A stretch of DNA of 64,000 nt. It comes from Flaccisagitta enflata (Eukaryota; Chaetognatha; Sagittoidea; Aphragmophora). Where the stretch lies: NCBI GenBank assembly GCA_965153355.1, contig OZ231127.1, positions 59,582,001 to 59,646,000 of the forward strand, given 5' to 3'. Position 1 is the first letter of the stretch. Every line of letters starts with the position of its first letter. Shown here in pieces: positions 12,101-21,356 of the stretch. The notes beneath the pieces are model-generated. The model made no database searches and was not told the DNA's origin. It worked only from the letters and a program-made list of their open reading frames with translations. The position numbers and the translations under genes are program-made.

Positions 12101-12900
12101 GAGTGGATGCCGGCGTTAATCAACGCGTCTCGATCAGCGTCTTCTGGAATGTCGCGGTTGACGTGGAATACCCCCACCTCGCAAAAGTCGACGGCGGCGT
12201 CGAACGACCGGCGGCCGAAAAGGTCGCAGAGACGGACCAGAGTGAGGACGTCGATGATGAGGGTGTTGTTGAGGCGCTCTGTGGGGAAGTCGTACTTCTT
12301 GAAGACTGCCATCATTTCCTGCTCCACCAGCTTCCCGCAAAAGATGAGATTTGGGAGAGAGAGGAATTCAGTGAGGGCAAGTGGGAGTTTGCCGTCGCAT
12401 TCGATGAAATTCAATTGGAAGACGTACGCATAGACTTCCTCACCACTTCGGATGTAGAGCTGAAGAACATCCAAATTTCCTTCCGTATCGGTGGCCACAG
12501 GAACGTAATCGGTGCCGAATTCCCGTACAACCGCGATAAGTATCCTCGCTAATTCCTCTGCTCTCTCGGGCGTGTCGGCATAGAGGATTTGGTCTGGGTC
12601 AACCTCAAGAAGCCTCTTCCCTTTTTCTTTCAACGCCTCTTTCTCGCGTCGGAACATCTCATCCTCCGCCTGCTCGACCAACTGATCGCGTTTGTGATCG
12701 CGTTTGTCGAGCCATTTTCGTTTTCTGTATGGCATGTCCTTCCTTTTTACCTTTTTGGGCTTGTTTTCTTTGGGGTTCGGGCCACCCTCCTGTTTGTGAC
12801 TCATACTCTGCATCCGCGCGTTCGCCTGGTCCCACCGTTCTTCCCTTTCATCCTCGGAGTCGGACCACGATTTTTGGCGTCGGCGGCCCTTGCGGGTCAT
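9184..12900 (-). CDS. Accessory ORF with DEDDy 3'-5' exonuclease-like domain and charged coiled-coil tail
   Basis: Large ORF between integrase and 3' LTR, 1238 codons from the first ATG (minus strand, 12898-12900). The frame stays open upstream to 12969 without an ATG, and a splice-acceptor-like 'cttcctag' lies near 12940. A basic N-terminus (MTRKGRRRQKSW) leads into an RNase D/WRN-like exonuclease module: motif I VATDTEGN (about residue 137) and motif III YCTTD (about 310), the Tyr-x3-Asp of DEDDy enzymes. The motif II region (IFCGKLVEQEMM) has Glu where Asp is usual. The middle holds a degenerate repeat of about 6-7 residues (ATSGAATA-like, residues 450-540). An unassigned globular part follows, then a long Glu/Arg coiled coil and an Arg/Ser-rich end. 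DEDDy-exonuclease ORFs captured by LTR elements are described in bdelloid rotifers. Here a role in cDNA processing is only inference. Confidence 0.7.
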   Translation of the reverse strand: MTRKGRRRQKSWSDSEDEREERWDQANARMQSMSHKQEGGPNPKENKPKKVKRKDMPYRKRKWLDKRDHKRDQLVEQAEDEMFRREKEALKEKGKRLLEVDPDQILYADTPERAEELARILIAVVREFGTDYVPVATDTEGNLDVLQLYIRSGEEVYAYVFQLNFIECDGKLPLALTEFLSLPNLIFCGKLVEQEMMAVFKKYDFPTERLNNTLIIDVLTLVRLCDLFGRRSFDAAVDFCEVGVFHVNRDIPEDADRDALINAGIHSVANYFLDGVVDKRVRWVHKNWRDWSRRVPNHRCGGRMTDGMLVYCTTDTLVPYDSVLVTAEWLKVKPIDLAKLARPDPNIPDPLFFTNRLMELANVLATKGRHTQELKEMNDFLHRHHDDKLVETSIRSQTRHNLYAIPRDVWRKENGYPPAEKDFPFKEGILSDMFDRAKRMEEEEEIPIPAGSNQTLPSVAAADAAPTTSGATTATSGAATAISGATTATSGAATATSGATTVTSGAATMTPGAAAVTSGAAAITSSVDTCVPGAAVGDDTPGVVVAAVEGNMETDAADDVVSLSPGNNAADGMDGDDAATVPTVSPRKPIGHRSRSPIRPPPSPDVPIEWKDDIGVFEDLPLTRALRRADAIVEREEMDDAVGHLIHILRGVSPDKGLTLAIAFTENLSLTILDAFVAELLHTRSIHPSYLHSLNVINHKHFGGLPIFDQLLHPNDAHGFLPDYLALISKADARGFVDFALGLIGKGNLEIRDELRKTPVYPSDYADDNVSLSSLSIPGITNLVVDVCELKEITLPRPFRAIRAESFFSFLQQQFEEGHVYKQDFVAMIKETLEIYDLGAEMVVNQFASKLPEVAGFFAARAKLPQTNFPSGRLAIPFVNQECPPAHFKTEKAVGGSEQCTITTTSALAKFNDDLAASQFVAVLPHEMPVLMPGPMRTDMLTVRTARRTFHILFIVERGLSLSAVRLLCEFSANNVVDTHSPRGMRAFLFKTFAVTLNCYDIKPDVNNAVQKRDSSFADIARFLYDSTICRRGRVYSAQTKPSRQALWHRDITASLIFVFAESEIHPRRRRVAMAEQITSEIVLSSGEEGEEVEILQRQQVEEREKKHDERRRRQEQLRKEEEEAVQACQDANERRRKIEEQQRQIEEEARLVLEEQRAAKESERDIMKRRRRFEEEEWEEGRREEADRYSEMVEVRSRSRSGRRVEKTPERRVERTPQSRATPSAKSGRDRRPRERR

Positions 12901-13636
12901 TTTGAGAGTTGGTCTGGGTTCGTAAGTATACTCGGATCTAGGAAGAAAAAGCGAGATTAGCGGGGACAATAAGAGAGATACGTCGCGATTTGTGCAGAAT
13001 AAGCAGATAAGTAGAGTTTACGGAAAGGAAACGAAAGGTAACTAAAAATCATTAGTAGGTGTTAGCATGAGAATCCCGTGTTAGTATGTGAGTGGACGGC
13101 CAAGGTATAAATCAAGCAGTGGTGTTAGTAGTTAGTAATCTCAGAAGTGCCGGAAAATGTTAAAGGTGAATCAAGATAAATAGCAGACTTGTTTCCTCTT
13201 TTTTTTTTTTTGAGCGGGCTGGAGTCATGAATTTTTTTTTGACTTCCAATATCTTATTGATTCTTTTGTTTGTAGTGTGACACGATTTTTTTTTGTTGTT
13301 TTATTATTTTTTTTTTGTTTTTTTTTTTGGTATTTTTTTTTTTTTGGTCTGCGACCCGCGTTTGTCTTATTCTTTTTTTTTTTTATGCAAGAGAGAAAAA
13401 GACAGGGAAAATTGCAGGAGTGCATCTAGAATAAATAATTTGTGGAGGTTAGGCCTCGATCAAAAAAACGGCATGCGGGAATGAGGATCGTAACTCTGGA
13501 CTGACTGCCATTCATGAGCGGAGACAGTCGGGTCTGGTGACAATAGGCTACCAACAGAGAGTTTTGTTTGGTAAAGGCGATCGAATTCCGACCAGCGGAG
13601 AACAAGAATGAACGTGATTCCAGTCTGCATGGAAAC

Positions 13637-13721
<85 letters not shown>

Positions 13722-13739
13722 ATGATCGTGGTCCCAATC

Positions 13740-13778
<39 letters not shown>

Positions 13779-15199
13779 GTAGAGAGAGAGAGAGAGAGAG
13801 TAAGAGAAACACGAAAAGAAAGACATGTTAAACATTAATTCAGTCCCTGGCCAAGAGGACTGAAAATGAGTGAAACGTGTCAAAGATAAAATCATGGTGG
13901 CCCAAACCTGTCAATCACCTGTCCAAACCAAAGTCCAGACTTCAACGATCAACCATGTTGTGAACCTCATTCATTCAATCATGCAAACAGTAACTTACAT
14001 CGGTGGTTAATTTGGTTAAGAGCGCATCCAGGACAGTCAACTCCATGTCGATCGATGAAAGGAAAGGAGGAAAGAGAGTTAGGTCTGGCAGGTGCTGACA
14101 ACGCGGGACATCCACGCCTGTTTGATGAGTGGATTGGGACAAAAAAAGGAATCGACCACTACGGGGTCCGAGTGATTAGAAGGTACCTTTAGAGATTGTT
14201 GGATCTGGTGTTGTTCTGATCCACCAAGTAAGACTCGAGTGTTGGTTGACTTCCGAGTGGATGCAAGCAGAAGATTTGGCCTGGTCACCTCGGGAGTTGA
14301 ATGATGTCATTCCAGAGTGTTGAGCTACTAGTTAGTGCGCGCATGCTAATAAATGATTAGTAATGAATCATGCAAGAATTTACAACGGATCATTGATTAA
14401 TAGTCGGTTAACCAAACTAAATCAAGCGTGCATAGCTACTAGGGTGAGCGTGTAAGTTAACGACCAATGAAGGTGGGGGGGAATAACATGCAGCCGGAAC
14501 GGTGCATCAAATGTAACAACGTGGTGAAGCAAATGGGGGGGGGGGATGGTAATTTAAAAATAAAGTGACTTTTAAACCAAAAGGATTACCCAAATGCTAC
14601 CGTGATTACGAAAAAAAAGGTAAAATCAACTAGGCAAGGACGGATCTTTGCAGGTGATAAGATGACAGATGCAATTTGATCAGGTCAACGGCGCCATATT
14701 GCGCAGACCAAAGAAGGATTAATAAAAATGCAGTGGCATAATATGACATTAAGGAGACATTGACGACACGTGGATAAATCACAAAAAGTGAACGAGTAAG
14801 GACATGTAAACAGAAAATGACATGAGTAACGATAGTGCATGTAAATAAAATGACATAAGTAACGACACTGCATGTGAGTAAAATGACATACGTAACGACA
14901 ATGCATGTGAATAAAATGACATACGTAACAACAATGCACGCAAATGAGCGATGAAATACATAACGGCCATGCATGTTAATGAGCAAAGACATACGTGACT
15001 ACAATGCATGTAAATGAGCAATGACGCATGTAGACAGAAATCAACACAAATGAACAAATGACGGCGCATGTAGATGAATAACGATAGACGAAGACGAACA
15101 GTGATACACATGAGTAATCATGACAATATTGACGGATGTGTACAGCGAAGAACAGGTGATCATTGCAAATCGCGCAAAGTGTACGTAGATCGATGAACC
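12901..15199 (-). other. Non-coding interval of the retrotransposon
   Basis: About 2.3 kb between the two accessory ORFs. It holds A/T homopolymers (13200-13400), GA microsatellites (about 13637-13718, 13747-13774, 13783-13800) and a minisatellite near its left third (14795-15070). No convincing coding frame was found. Splice-acceptor-like sequence before the exonuclease ORF suggests it may act as an intron or leader for a subgenomic RNA. Confidence 0.6.
14795..15070. repeat. ~36-bp minisatellite inside the retrotransposon
   Basis: About seven diverged units of the form 'tgacatacgtaacgacaatg' followed by 'catgtgaataaaa'. Spacing is near 36 bp in the best-conserved units. Confidence 0.75.
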
Positions 15200-16000
15200 T
15201 TAGGTGTCGACGTCCTGTGTTGGGTCTTCGGATGCGCGGCGAACACTGTGACGGGGGCAGTCGACAAACTTGTGAAAAACGAAGCCTCTAGTGTCGGTTT
15301 GAGAGGTGTCCACCATGACGGTAGTGAGATCAAGCGTTGGTCCAGGTTCTTCCGAATCGGCTGGCTGTAACACACGAAGGCCAGTTGGGGAAGAGCGTAC
15401 CCTGGAATCCATGTTCTCCTGGCCAAAGTCAGCAGAGATGTCCCCTAGGCTTAGACGCGATAGACTTCTGCAATTGCATGGACTCTTCCCAACGGTTTCA
15501 GCGGGATCGTCTGAGGAACCAGCAGCAGGCACACCAGCACTGGTGCTAGGCTGATCGGCTGAAGGGCGGGTCTGGTTGTCACCGTCCTGTGCCTTGGGGG
15601 GTGAATCGGTCTCCGTCTTGACGCTCGGCATGGCCGAGACATCTGCGAGGCCATACGAGTCCATAGAGTACGGTTTGTGGTTGTGGCCGGCATAATCGGT
15701 GACAGTTGCGCCAACTGTGATGCGCTGTAAGTCCTTGACGTGCAGCTTGAACTTACCTTGACACTTGAATTTCCCCGCGTGACGGCATACCCATAGTTGG
15801 ACTGGTTTAGTTTCCTCTGCGTGGCGGTCACGTCTGAACTCGTGCCCCCTGTAGAGGATGACGGTGATCTTCCTGCGTCCCACGTCTCGGTGAAGTGGGA
15901 GCTCGTCGTGGATCGTGGCTAGGAAGGTCTCAAAACTGTCACGATCATCGTCTGAATTGGCAGGAGAGTCAACAGGTGAGGCTGGTTCGATCGGATGCAC
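15200..16000 (-). CDS. Accessory ORF with FLYWCH-type zinc finger
   Basis: 266-codon ORF starting with ATG (MHPIEPASP), 264 bp downstream of the integrase stop. Residues about 45-110 match the FLYWCH layout: a strand-forming ITVILYRGHEF, then W-x-C (LWVC), a second Cys (FKCQGKFKL) and a His-x-His pair (GHNHKP). These give a C2H2 zinc site in a WRKY-like beta fold that in other proteins binds DNA or protein. The rest is Ser/Pro/Asp-rich and looks disordered; a second small Cys/His cluster (CNCRSLSR) is weak. FLYWCH fingers occur in animal transcription factors and several transposon families. The placement downstream of integrase, where env would be, is unusual. Binding to the element's own DNA is conceivable but unproven. 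Confidence 0.7.
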   Translation of the reverse strand: MHPIEPASPVDSPANSDDDRDSFETFLATIHDELPLHRDVGRRKITVILYRGHEFRRDRHAEETKPVQLWVCRHAGKFKCQGKFKLHVKDLQRITVGATVTDYAGHNHKPYSMDSYGLADVSAMPSVKTETDSPPKAQDGDNQTRPSADQPSTSAGVPAAGSSDDPAETVGKSPCNCRSLSRLSLGDISADFGQENMDSRVRSSPTGLRVLQPADSEEPGPTLDLTTVMVDTSQTDTRGFVFHKFVDCPRHSVRRASEDPTQDVDT

Positions 16001-16264
16001 ACCGGAAATGTCGCCAGAAGGTGAGGCATTGTCTGGCGTCGCTGATCTCGATTCCAGCGGAGCGGATGCGGTAGCAACTCCAGTTCGCCTCTGCCGCTGT
16101 TGCCCAAATCACGAGGCCGCCAGCGCGGTGGTGGCGTCAGAAGGCTGGCTTGAGCGACTGGGGTGCCCAGACTGGAGTTGTCTCACAGCGCTGGGAGTTT
16201 CGGTATCAATGTTTCGGGAGAGGCCCGGGACTGTTCCCCTCTGCTGCCCGCCGAGAGTCTAACG

Positions 16265-18328
16265 TCATTCCAGTGGAGCCGACAAGAAGTAGGCAAGCGG
16301 ATTGCGGATAGCACTGGTGTTACCTGTAGGCCTGGAGTTGGGTGATGGCGTCGCCAGAGCGGTGGATGTGGCTGCATATAGCGAAGGCGACGCTGAGGCA
16401 GTGGCGATGACCACCGCAGGCGATGGTCGTGGCTGCAGTGGTGGCGGCAGGGGAGGAGTTGGTAGTGGTAGCTCCTCGGAGATTGGATCGGCGTCCCAAG
16501 CTAGTGTCGCATCACCCACAAAGAGGTCGTCTGGACTGGCGAGCGAGGCTAACGAAGGTGTGACTGGGTCTCCTTCTGATCCCAAGTTGGTCGCTATTTC
16601 GATCAACGGAGCGAAGTGCACAGCAGGCGCAGGAGCTGCGGGAAGCTCAGGTGGCGCATTGGACACTATGGGAGTAGGAGGGGCGGCTTCTGCTGGCGGA
16701 GGGTTGGGTGTGGTGGAAACTGCTTGAACAGCCTGGCGACAGCGGTTCCTTGTGCGCAACCCTACTGGCGCGTCAGGGAGCACTGGGTCACCATCGTCGC
16801 TGTCGGGAAAGTAACAAGGCATGCGCGGAGCAGGGGCCAAGGGTCTCTCCTCTTTGGCGATGGGTTCCTTGATGTCCGCTTTTGCTAGTCTCAGCTGCTC
16901 GTAGTTGCGTTCGAGTGTTTCGCCTCCTTTATATCGGATGGTGTAGGTGACGCCGGGTTTCCCCGTGGCTGAGAGATGTCGTCGTTCTACCTCGAGTGGG
17001 CCTGTCATCTTCGGGGTGATTTTGGTGCGGTTTTTGTCGGTCTCCTTGAAGTAGACAAAGTCGCCGTCTTGTAGAGGCTCATGCTTGGCCTTGCGGTTGT
17101 ACGCTTCTGCCACCTTGTCCGTCCGGGCCTTGGATTCATCGCGGACGGCTTCGTTGATGGTTTGGACCCTCTTCTTCATCTCGGTAACGTATTGCTGGAC
17201 CGATTTCTCGCGGAGTGTGTTGATTGAGAGATCGGTGAAGGATGGGATGGGGAGTTCTCTGCCAAAGAAGACGAGGTTTGGAGACTCCCCAGTGCGGGAG
17301 GCTGGTGCGGCGTTGTGCGCAAGTGCGACATAATGCATGTGATCCGGCCACTCTTTACCATAGGCGAGAAGACGGACGGTTAGGTCCTTAATGATCTCTC
17401 TGTTGATACGTTCGACGTGGCCCTGGCTCTGGGGCCTGTATACAACGGAGGTCCTCTTCTTGATGCCCATGACGTTGCAGGCTGCGTCAGCGAGCTCATT
17501 TTTGAATTCAGCGCCATTGTCGCAGGACAGCTTCTTGGGGCATCCCATGTGGAGGACGTAGTCTTCAAGGGCGCGTGTGAAGGTGAGCGCGGTCTTGTCT
17601 TTGAACTTGTAGAACGTGACATGGCGGGAGAAGACATCAAAGAAGACGCAGATGTATTGCCAACCTCCCTTTGCCACTGGGAGCTTGAGTAGGTCGGTTG
17701 ATACATGCTCAAAGACGTAGCTCGGGAGCATTGACTGGAGCTCCGTGCGGAGGGGTGGGTTTGGTTGAGCGACACGGTCGCACGGCAGGCATTTCTCTAC
17801 GTGCTTCTGGCAGTCCTTGTAGAATCCCGGCCAGGTCGCATGACGTTTGAGGATGTTAATCAGGCGTTTGTAACCAGGGTGGCCTGCGAAGCGAGAGCCA
17901 TGCGCGTCTTGAAGGACCTTCGGGATCAGTTTGGGCGGAATAACGGTCTGGAGGGTTGGAAGCATTGAGGAGCCCACAAGAGCTTTGCGGCAGAGCATGC
18001 CTTCGCGGATCACCAGCAAAGGGAAGTTGTCCTTGAAGTATTTGTTTGGAAATCCCTGCGGAGGTTCTTTGCCCTGCTTCACCCAGTTTTTTATGTCGCG
18101 GATTGTCGGGTCTGCTTCTTGCGCCTCTCTGAGCTCCTTCCGTTTCTCGTCATCAGAGATGAGTTCCACTACTGGGGCTGTGACCTCGTCATCCATCCCT
18201 AGGAGCCCAAAGAGTTGGACTTCTTCTTCTGAGCGGAAGCCAGCGAATTCCTCGTCTTTGGCGTAGTCCTCATGGTCAGTGAGCCGGCTCATATGCCGGC
18301 ACGTTGGGTGTTTGCTACCCTTTAGCAA
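16265..18328 (-). CDS. Integrase part of pol (separated from RT by an insertion)
   Basis: 687 codons open from 18328 (no ATG at the start; it is the downstream half of an interrupted pol). The first residues before CRHMSRL correspond to the end of the RNase H/linker region. Then come the HHCC zinc site (DAHGSRFAGHPG ... CQKHVEKCLPC, about residues 140-185) and the catalytic core with Asp in VSTDLL (about 213), Asp in CDNGAEF (about 270) and Glu in HVERIN (about 305), the full DDE triad. A GPY/F-type C-terminal module follows (KMTGPLEVE ... YTIRYKGG), then a Pro/Ala-rich tail of about 220 residues. The enzyme joins retroelement cDNA to host DNA. All catalytic residues look intact, but without fusion to RT this copy probably cannot supply it in cis. 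Confidence 0.9.
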   Translation of the reverse strand: MLKGSKHPTCRHMSRLTDHEDYAKDEEFAGFRSEEEVQLFGLLGMDDEVTAPVVELISDDEKRKELREAQEADPTIRDIKNWVKQGKEPPQGFPNKYFKDNFPLLVIREGMLCRKALVGSSMLPTLQTVIPPKLIPKVLQDAHGSRFAGHPGYKRLINILKRHATWPGFYKDCQKHVEKCLPCDRVAQPNPPLRTELQSMLPSYVFEHVSTDLLKLPVAKGGWQYICVFFDVFSRHVTFYKFKDKTALTFTRALEDYVLHMGCPKKLSCDNGAEFKNELADAACNVMGIKKRTSVVYRPQSQGHVERINREIIKDLTVRLLAYGKEWPDHMHYVALAHNAAPASRTGESPNLVFFGRELPIPSFTDLSINTLREKSVQQYVTEMKKRVQTINEAVRDESKARTDKVAEAYNRKAKHEPLQDGDFVYFKETDKNRTKITPKMTGPLEVERRHLSATGKPGVTYTIRYKGGETLERNYEQLRLAKADIKEPIAKEERPLAPAPRMPCYFPDSDDGDPVLPDAPVGLRTRNRCRQAVQAVSTTPNPPPAEAAPPTPIVSNAPPELPAAPAPAVHFAPLIEIATNLGSEGDPVTPSLASLASPDDLFVGDATLAWDADPISEELPLPTPPLPPPLQPRPSPAVVIATASASPSLYAATSTALATPSPNSRPTGNTSAIRNPLAYFLSAPLE

Positions 18329-18330
18329 AG

Positions 18331-18947
18331 CGCCCTGAAGGGGCCGATGACCTTATGCTTTCACACAGTGAGAAATTTCTCCTTCTCTCGATTCCCTTCT
18401 TCCATCTTCGTGACCCATCTCCCAGCCTGGAGACCCAAATCCCGGCCTTGAGGCCCAAATCCCAGCTCCTTGAAACTCCAAATTCAAGCCTCTCAAGGTC
18501 CAAATCCAAGCTCTTGGAGGTCATCCTGGGCCTCTCGAGGCCCAAATCCTAGCAATCTCGAGGCCCAAATCTTAGCCTCGTTGCCCAAATCTCAGCCTTG
18601 AGGACCAAATCCCAGCACGAGGCCCAAATCCCAGCCTCGAGGACCAAATCCTTGCCTCAAGGCCCAAAATCCCAGCCTCAAGGCCCAAATCCCAGCCTCA
18701 AGGCCCAAATCCCAGCCTTGAGGCTCAAATCCCAATCTCAAGGCTCAAATCCCAGTCTGGAGGCTCAAATTTCAGCCACGAGGCTCAAATCCCCGCCTCT
18801 GCACTCAAATCCCAGCCTCCAGGTCCTAACCCCATCCTTGAGGCCCAAATAACAACAGCAGAGGTAATTGCCCTTCAGTCAGCAGTTCTCTTCCAACCAC
18901 CTTACACCCACATACACTCACATAGGGGCAACGGGTACCGCTGACCA
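18331..18947. repeat. Minisatellite-core repeat inserted in pol
   Basis: About 0.6 kb separating RNase H from integrase. One end carries 'gaaggggccgatgacc...atgctttcacac', the other 'ggggcaacgggtaccgctgaccatctaac'. The core is about 20 copies of a ~20-bp unit GAGGCCCAAATCCCAGCCT (about 18420-18855). The same ends and core recur at 37546-38515 and 51464-51935. No target duplication could be read. Confidence 0.8.
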
Positions 18948-21356
18948 TCTAACGCTTTTGCGACTATTGTAAATGACTTCAAACTCGTATAGGTTGAGTT
19001 CGATTGACCAGCGGACGCGTCGACCCGTGGCGTCAGTTTTTGGGTCAACCTTGCGGAGGTTGAGGAGAGGCCGGTGGTCTGTGACCACGAAGAATTTGGT
19101 GTGGCGTAAGTAGTGAGAGTATGTGTGGACGGCCGTGAGTATTCCGAAGAACTCGCGGTCGTAGGTGCTGTAACGTCGTTGGACGTCCGTTAGCTTCTTA
19201 CTTCCGTATGCAATGACTTTCTCCTGCTTACCGTGGAATTGCGTTAGCACGTAACCGACGCTGCTGCCTGAAGCGTCAGACTTGACCCAAAATGGCTTCT
19301 CAAAGTCTGGGTAGGCCATGATTGTCGATGAGGTGAGGTAATCACGGAGAGTTTCAAAGGCTTTTTGCTCCGCGTCACCCCATTTCCAATCAGTGTCGTT
19401 TTTTGTCAAGTCGGTGAGCGGGGCCGCGATTTTGGAATAATCCCGAACCATCTGCCTGTAGTAGCCGGTTAGGCCAAGGAATTGGCGGATTTCAGTCTTA
19501 TCCCGAGGCGCTCTCCACTTGCGGATCTTGTCGAGGTTGGCGGGGTCTGGTCCAATCCCGTCTCTGCTCAAGCGGTGACCAAGGCAGGAGACGGATTCCT
19601 GTGCAAACAAGCACTTCTTGGGATTCAATTTCAGTCCTGCGCGCGCTAAGGCACTCAGGACTGCGTCGAGATGTTTTAGATGATCCTCCATGGTGCTTGA
19701 AGCGACGAGAATGTCGTCGAGGAAGCAGATAATATGTTCTGGTGGGAGTCCGCGGAGGATGAGGGCCATTAAGGCTTGCATTGTGGAGCTGGAGTTGAGA
19801 GCCCCCATGGGCATGACATTGTATTCCACATGCATCGTTCCTGTCGAGAAGGCGAAGTACTTCCGATCTTCTTCGGCGATCTCAACTTGCCAAAAGCCTT
19901 TTTGGAGATCCATGGTGCTGAAGAAACGGGGATCCTTCAGACCACGGAGGGTGTCCTCGATCCGAGGGAGGGGGTACACGACCTTGTCGCAACGAGCGTT
20001 GATGCGGCGAAAATCTGTGCAGAAGCGCCACCCGCCACACTTCTTGGGAGTGAGGAGGACGGGGGCGGAGAATGAGCTGTTGGAGTGGGACACGAGTCCA
20101 TCGGCAAGCATTTCATGTACTTGCTTGTCCATTTCCTTTTGCATCTCAGGGGTCGCTCTGTATGGTCGGACATTGATGGGTGGGCCTGGTTTGATGTGCG
20201 CATAGTGGCTTACGAGATCAGTGCGCCCTCGGTCACGGTCATTTTTGGCGAAGGTTTTGTCGTGTTTTACTTCGAGGAGTTCCTTGAGTTCTTTGAGTAG
20301 TGGGCGGGCATCCTCGGCAATGTTGGAGTAATCAGTTTTGTAGGTGCTGTCGATGGTGGGGTCTGGGGTGGGCGCAGTTGATCCTGGCTGTTTGGTGATG
20401 GTTTCGGCATGACAGGTTTCCACTGGGGTTTCGTCCACATCGCCGTCAGGATCGCAGCCTTCCGATTCGTAGCCGGAGTCTTCTCCGCCGTAGTTGAGTT
20501 CTATGTCAGTGGTATGCGTGCAGGATGCCAACATGTCGTCGCTGGTGAAGATGACTTGGCCCAGAATCTGGCCAGCTGGGATGGTGACGGGTCCTTCATG
20601 GGGGTTGAGAATTTCCACGGGGAAGTGGCCGTCCTCTATCTTCACTACGCTGCGACCTACGGCGATGTTTGAACATAACCCATCCAGTGGTTCAATCTGC
20701 ACGGTGTCGGTGTTGACAATTTGATCCTCCGGATTCAGGTAGTAGGCGCTATGGGTGATGACTTTGCTGAGGGGAGGCAGCACCAGATCTTCGGCAAGTG
20801 CAAAGTGGCTGCTGCTTATCTCGAGGGTTTCCTTGATGAAGTCCACTTGTTCATTTTCGTAGGTGAAGTAACCTTTCTTAGGGTGGAGGCTGCAGTCATA
20901 CTTGGAAAAGAAGTCCCATCCAAGTACAAAGTCGTAGACGAGGTTTTTGATGATGCGGCAATTCATTCTCATAAATCTCCCATTGATGCGGAAGCGTATG
21001 TTGATGACGCCAAGAGAGTTTACCTTGCTGCCATCGATGCTGATGGTTCTTCCTTTGTGGGGTTGGATCTGGTTTTTGAATAAGTTGGGGTGGCGTCGTA
21101 GTAGGCTTTCGCTGATGCAGGAGCGTTGGCAGCCCGTATCGCACAGAGTGGGGCAGATTTCACCATCGACATCAGCATAGACCTTGGCCTTGTAGAGCGG
21201 GTCGGGATCTGATAGATTAGATGAGTCTGAAGGTGGGTCTGGGGGTTTTGAAGAAGATGATTGTTCCGTGATGGGGGGGGATTGCAAAGCGTGGGCCTGG
21301 TCGTCACCGGCGGAGGATTGACCCTTTTCCTCGTCGGTTGTTAGTTTTCCGCGATC
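18918..21356 (-). CDS. Pol: aspartic protease, reverse transcriptase, RNase H
   Basis: The frame is open from 21356 and overlaps the gag end by 16 nt in the -1 frame. There is no ATG, so gag-pol fusion by frameshift is expected (the heptamer GGAAAAC abuts the gag stop). Protease: LCDTGC active site (Cys after DTG where Ala or Ser is usual) and the VLGWDFF flap-partner motif. Reverse transcriptase: PYRATPEM, DFRRIN, the catalytic CFLDDILV (about residue 520 from 21287) and GLTGYYRQMV. RNase H: DASGSSVGYVL, STYDREFFGILTAV, TDHRPL, the Ty3/gypsy type. After VIYNSRKS the frame enters the inserted repeat and stops at 18918, so integrase is not fused. RT and RNase H catalytic residues look intact. 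Confidence 0.93.
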   Translation of the reverse strand, partial: DRGKLTTDEEKGQSSAGDDQAHALQSPPITEQSSSSKPPDPPSDSSNLSDPDPLYKAKVYADVDGEICPTLCDTGCQRSCISESLLRRHPNLFKNQIQPHKGRTISIDGSKVNSLGVINIRFRINGRFMRMNCRIIKNLVYDFVLGWDFFSKYDCSLHPKKGYFTYENEQVDFIKETLEISSSHFALAEDLVLPPLSKVITHSAYYLNPEDQIVNTDTVQIEPLDGLCSNIAVGRSVVKIEDGHFPVEILNPHEGPVTIPAGQILGQVIFTSDDMLASCTHTTDIELNYGGEDSGYESEGCDPDGDVDETPVETCHAETITKQPGSTAPTPDPTIDSTYKTDYSNIAEDARPLLKELKELLEVKHDKTFAKNDRDRGRTDLVSHYAHIKPGPPINVRPYRATPEMQKEMDKQVHEMLADGLVSHSNSSFSAPVLLTPKKCGGWRFCTDFRRINARCDKVVYPLPRIEDTLRGLKDPRFFSTMDLQKGFWQVEIAEEDRKYFAFSTGTMHVEYNVMPMGALNSSSTMQALMALILRGLPPEHIICFLDDILVASSTMEDHLKHLDAVLSALARAGLKLNPKKCLFAQESVSCLGHRLSRDGIGPDPANLDKIRKWRAPRDKTEIRQFLGLTGYYRQMVRDYSKIAAPLTDLTKNDTDWKWGDAEQKAFETLRDYLTSSTIMAYPDFEKPFWVKSDASGSSVGYVLTQFHGKQEKVIAYGSKKLTDVQRRYSTYDREFFGILTAVHTYSHYLRHTKFFVVTDHRPLLNLRKVDPKTDATGRRVRWSIELNLYEFEVIYNSRKSVRWSAVPVAPM

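Noticed and set aside
9396-12960. Plus-strand ORFs overlapping the exonuclease ORF (for example 10886-11656)
   Set aside because: They are complements of the Ala/Ser/Thr repeat and coiled-coil coding region, with no domain and a strand opposite to the element.
15200-16000. Envelope glycoprotein in the env position
   Set aside because: Neither this ORF nor 9184-12900 has a signal peptide, membrane anchor or Cys-rich ectodomain. Both are soluble, charged proteins.
18420-18855. CRISPR-like regular repeats
   Set aside because: The ~20-bp units are contiguous with no unique spacers and lie in an animal genome. They are a minisatellite.
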